A stretch of DNA of 16,821 nucleotides, taken from assembly GCA_028711355.1 (NCBI GenBank), contig JAQTSL010000039.1, positions 1 to 16,821 on the forward strand, in the 5' to 3' direction. Of the stretch, positions 14,878 to 16,821 are shown one piece after another (positions within the stretch are counted from its first letter, which is position 1; the number at the start of each line of letters is the position of its first letter). Both the position numbers and the translations under genes were made by a program. A model generated the notes under the pieces. The model was not told where the DNA came from and ran no database searches. It was given only the letters and a program-made list of their open reading frames with translations. Source of the stretch: Rhodoferax sp. (GTDB lineage: Bacteria > Pseudomonadota > Gammaproteobacteria > Burkholderiales > Burkholderiaceae_C).

Positions 14878-15686
14878 CAGCGCGCCAAGATGGGCTCAAG
14901 GTGCTGCTGCTTGGCCGCCGCCTGTAGCCGTCCATCACGCTTGATGTCACGCACAAATTGCTCCATGCGCGCGTGCCAGACATCGTCACCCGGTGCCATC
15001 GCATAGGCGTACGGGGTGATGTGATAAGTGGTGTCGGGTGCGACCAAACGCGCCCAGTCGGCGTTGGCCAGAAAGCGCTGGCTATAGGGGTAATCGGTCA
15101 TGAACACATCTGCCCGCCCGGACTGGACTTCTTGTTCGCGGGCAAACGGCGTATCCAGCACCATCAAACGCGCCTGTTTCAGGCGCTCTTTCATGATCGG
15201 CTCGTGCAAGGTCGCCTTGACAATGGCCACCACCGAACCCGCTTGATCAATGTCGGCCCAGTTTTTGATGCGACGGTTGGTTTTGCTGGTGATGCCGTAA
15301 ATGTCACTGGCCAAGTGGGGCTGGGTAAAGCGCAGTTTGGTCTGGCGCTGCGGCGTGATACCGATGGCAAACATCGCCACATCGCAATGGTTTTGTGTGA
15401 CATCGTCGATCAACTTGGAAAACGAGCTGTCAACGAATTCCAGCTTGATCCCGAGGTCTTTGGCCAATGCCTGTGCCATATCGGCATCAATCCCCGACAA
15501 CTGTTGCGTCCTGGGGTTGCGGTAGGTGATGCCGTAATAGTCTGGCCAGATGCAAACGCGCACAATTTTGGCTGACTGAACAGCTTGCAAACGATTGGGC
15601 GGGGTCTGATTTGCCGCTGTTTGTGCGCCAACCCAAGACGAGGCCACCACACTTGCCAGCACGAGCACCATGGAAGCGATACGCAT
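14877..15686 (-). CDS. Periplasmic solute-binding protein, SBP_bac_3 type, without transporter
   Basis: This is a periplasmic amino-acid-type binding protein (PF00497) of 269 aa. A signal peptide is visible (MRIASMVLVLASVVASSWVGA, cut near residue 21). Family sequence follows: VRVCIWPDYYGITYRN, LSGIDADMAQALAKDLGIKL, then CDVAMFAIGITPQRQTKLRF and TQPH. The start is ATG 15686, with AAGGAG six bases upstream; a longer frame from 15731 lacks this. No ABC permease or ATPase gene adjoins it. Instead the next gene on the same strand is a diguanylate cyclase overlapping by one base. This suggests a sensing rather than a transport role, presumably presenting ligand to the cyclase's periplasmic domain. 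The ligand cannot be named from sequence; a polar amino acid or a related small molecule is the family default. Confidence 0.92.
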   Translation of the reverse strand: MRIASMVLVLASVVASSWVGAQTAANQTPPNRLQAVQSAKIVRVCIWPDYYGITYRNPRTQQLSGIDADMAQALAKDLGIKLEFVDSSFSKLIDDVTQNHCDVAMFAIGITPQRQTKLRFTQPHLASDIYGITSKTNRRIKNWADIDQAGSVVAIVKATLHEPIMKERLKQARLMVLDTPFAREQEVQSGRADVFMTDYPYSQRFLANADWARLVAPDTTYHITPYAYAMAPGDDVWHARMEQFVRDIKRDGRLQAAAKQQHLEPILAR

Positions 15687-15698
15687 AGATGTCTCCTT
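15687..15698 (-). promoter_or_regulatory. Shine-Dalgarno fixing the solute-binding protein start
   Basis: On the minus strand AAGGAG (15698 to 15693) is followed by six bases and then ATG 15686. It selects this start over the upstream Met at 15731 and places the signal peptide at the N-terminus. Confidence 0.8.
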
Positions 15699-15765
15699 GT
15701 TTTGAACAGCAGGGTGATTCTGCCACTGCACGCATTCGCGGCGAGGGCGCCGCTATCAAAACGCC

Positions 15766-15810
15766 AGGTCGGTCCCGCAATGTCTCTGATCAGTTGGGGA
15801 CAGAGCAAAA
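15766..15810. repeat. Two abutting half-units of the TTGGGGACAGA repeat family
   Basis: The right half of one unit (GGTCCCGCAATGTCT, 15771-15785) is followed by linker CTGATCAG and the left half of another (TTGGGGACAGAGCAAA, 15793-15808). The inner stems are missing on both outer sides. It lies in the 200-base divergent space between the solute-binding protein gene and the sensor gene. Otherwise I see no gene in that space. Confidence 0.8.
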
Positions 15811-15886
15811 TGATTGGGTTACAGTCGCAGACTTCGTTGCGTCCAGTTTTGCCTCTGCGCCAAGCCATTTTCCCAGAGCTATTTGA

Positions 15887-16821
15887 ATGTCCTCCTCTGC
15901 ATTTGTACGTCAATGGCTATTGCTGGCCGCCGCGTTGCTGATTCTGGGTGGTTTCATCGGCAGCAACCTGTACACACAATACATCTCCATCGACGTCCAG
16001 GAGCGCGCGCGGTTGACCACCCAGACCCGAGTCGTCGATAAGAACCTCGAGCTCCAGTTGACGGCAACCAATCATGCGCTCGATTCGATTCGGGCCGATC
16101 TGCCGACGCTGCGGGCGCAAAAAAATGGCATGGCACAACTCAATGGCCGCCTGCAAACCATGCGAGCGGTCATGCCCACCACGCGTGCCATTACCGTCTT
16201 TGACGCCAACGGCACCTTGGTTGCCCGAAGTCCAGATCAATTTGTCGGGCAAAACTTCAGCCAACGGGGTTATTTTCAGGTCGCTCGCCAAGGTGGCAAT
16301 TCAGCCACGCTCTACGTCGCACCGCCCTTTTTGGCCGCCACCGGAGACTATGTACTGAACATTTCGAAGGTGCTGCTCGACCAGCACGCAGCGTTTGCCG
16401 GCATCATCCTGGTCAGTCTCGGCCCCGAGTATTTCAGCACCCTGCTTGAATCGGTACTGTACGCACCCGATATGCGCTCGTCGTTGATCCATGGCGACGG
16501 CAAAGTGATCTTGCGTACGCCCAACTCGCAGGGCATGACCGGTATTGACTTGACAGCCAAGTCCGACGCCCTCTTTACCCAGTTCATCAAGAGCGGACGA
16601 GCAACCGCCGCGTTCGACGGCAATGTCACTTCGACCGATGAGTCTCGCCTGACAGTTTTGCACACGATCCGGCCGACCGCAGTGCCGATGGACCGGCCGC
16701 TGGTGATCGCCGTCAGCCGGGAAGCCGCCGCCCTTTTTGGCCCATGGCACGCGGATATTGCGGTGTATGGCGGGTTGTTTGCCTTGCTGGTGCTGGTGAG
16801 CACACTGGCGCTGTACTCGCA
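15887..16821 (+). CDS. Membrane sensor protein with periplasmic dCache-like domain, 3' end outside window
   Basis: An open frame from ATG 15887 (MSSSAFVRQWLLLAAALLIL) runs off the right edge after 311 codons without a stop. TM1 is at about residues 10-30. A periplasmic region of about 255 residues has Cache features: TRAITVFDANGTLVARSP, then NFSQRGYFQVARQGG, APPFLAATGDYVLNISK and the VIAVSREAAALFGPW tail. TM2 begins near residue 290. The output domain lies past the edge; diguanylate cyclase (GGDEF), histidine kinase or PDE are all possible, and I favour GGDEF because this Cache arrangement is common on such proteins. It is divergent from the solute-binding protein/cyclase pair. No good Shine-Dalgarno sequence precedes the ATG. 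Confidence 0.82.
   Translation, partial: MSSSAFVRQWLLLAAALLILGGFIGSNLYTQYISIDVQERARLTTQTRVVDKNLELQLTATNHALDSIRADLPTLRAQKNGMAQLNGRLQTMRAVMPTTRAITVFDANGTLVARSPDQFVGQNFSQRGYFQVARQGGNSATLYVAPPFLAATGDYVLNISKVLLDQHAAFAGIILVSLGPEYFSTLLESVLYAPDMRSSLIHGDGKVILRTPNSQGMTGIDLTAKSDALFTQFIKSGRATAAFDGNVTSTDESRLTVLHTIRPTAVPMDRPLVIAVSREAAALFGPWHADIAVYGGLFALLVLVSTLALYS

Noticed and set aside
15732..15886. Small coding frames in the spacer before the truncated sensor gene
   Set aside because: They run through the repeat half-units and overlap the sensor start in other frames; none has a ribosome site or recognisable sequence.

Overview
The window looks like chromosome from a betaproteobacterium of the order Burkholderiales, most like Comamonadaceae (Rhodoferax/Polaromonas type). 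The reasons are the moderately high G+C, the conserved rpsP-rimM-trmD-rplS block followed by a CoA-pyrophosphatase and a CobD/CbiB-like membrane protein, the DUF47-Pit phosphate pair, and the protein sequences themselves. This placement rests on recognition of families and gene order, not on a database search.

Layout. Positions 1-1654 hold the 3' two-thirds of aconitase B (acnB), closed by a strong hairpin terminator. A phosphate-uptake pair follows: a PhoU-like DUF47 protein and a Pit-type transporter (1809-3484). A GNAT acetyltransferase converges on it from the minus strand (3525-4067). The ribosome/tRNA operon rpsP-rimM-trmD-rplS (4200-6250) ends in a terminator. A Nudix CoA pyrophosphatase (6344-7024) and a CobD/CbiB/AmpE-like membrane protein (7062-8015) follow. 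The latter converges on rsgA, which lies downstream of and overlaps an M48 membrane metalloprotease gene (minus strand, 8271-10510). Divergent to the protease is orn (oligoribonuclease, 10548-11183), then a FapA/DUF342 protein (11291-12892). The right end is signal transduction. An orphan periplasmic solute-binding protein gene overlaps by one base a membrane diguanylate cyclase gene (minus strand, 12967-15686). A divergent, right-truncated sensor gene with a periplasmic sensing domain starts at 15887.

The most unusual non-coding content is a family of palindromic repeats built on TTGGGGACAGA...TCTGTCCC. Four 63-bp tandem copies lie between the convergent cobD-like gene and rsgA (8027-8278). 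A short copy lies between the convergent pit and GNAT genes (3473-3532), and two abutting half-units lie in the divergent space before the last gene (15766-15810). At pit, the GNAT gene and rsgA the repeat reaches into or supplies the stop codon. No transposase is present in the window.

The best candidate for a functional module worth testing is the solute-binding protein/diguanylate cyclase pair. It has no ABC permease or ATPase nearby and resembles in organisation the NspS-MbaA polyamine/c-di-GMP pair of Vibrio cholerae. Most of the rest is ordinary housekeeping. I saw no tRNA, rRNA, CRISPR array, prophage or complete insertion sequence.
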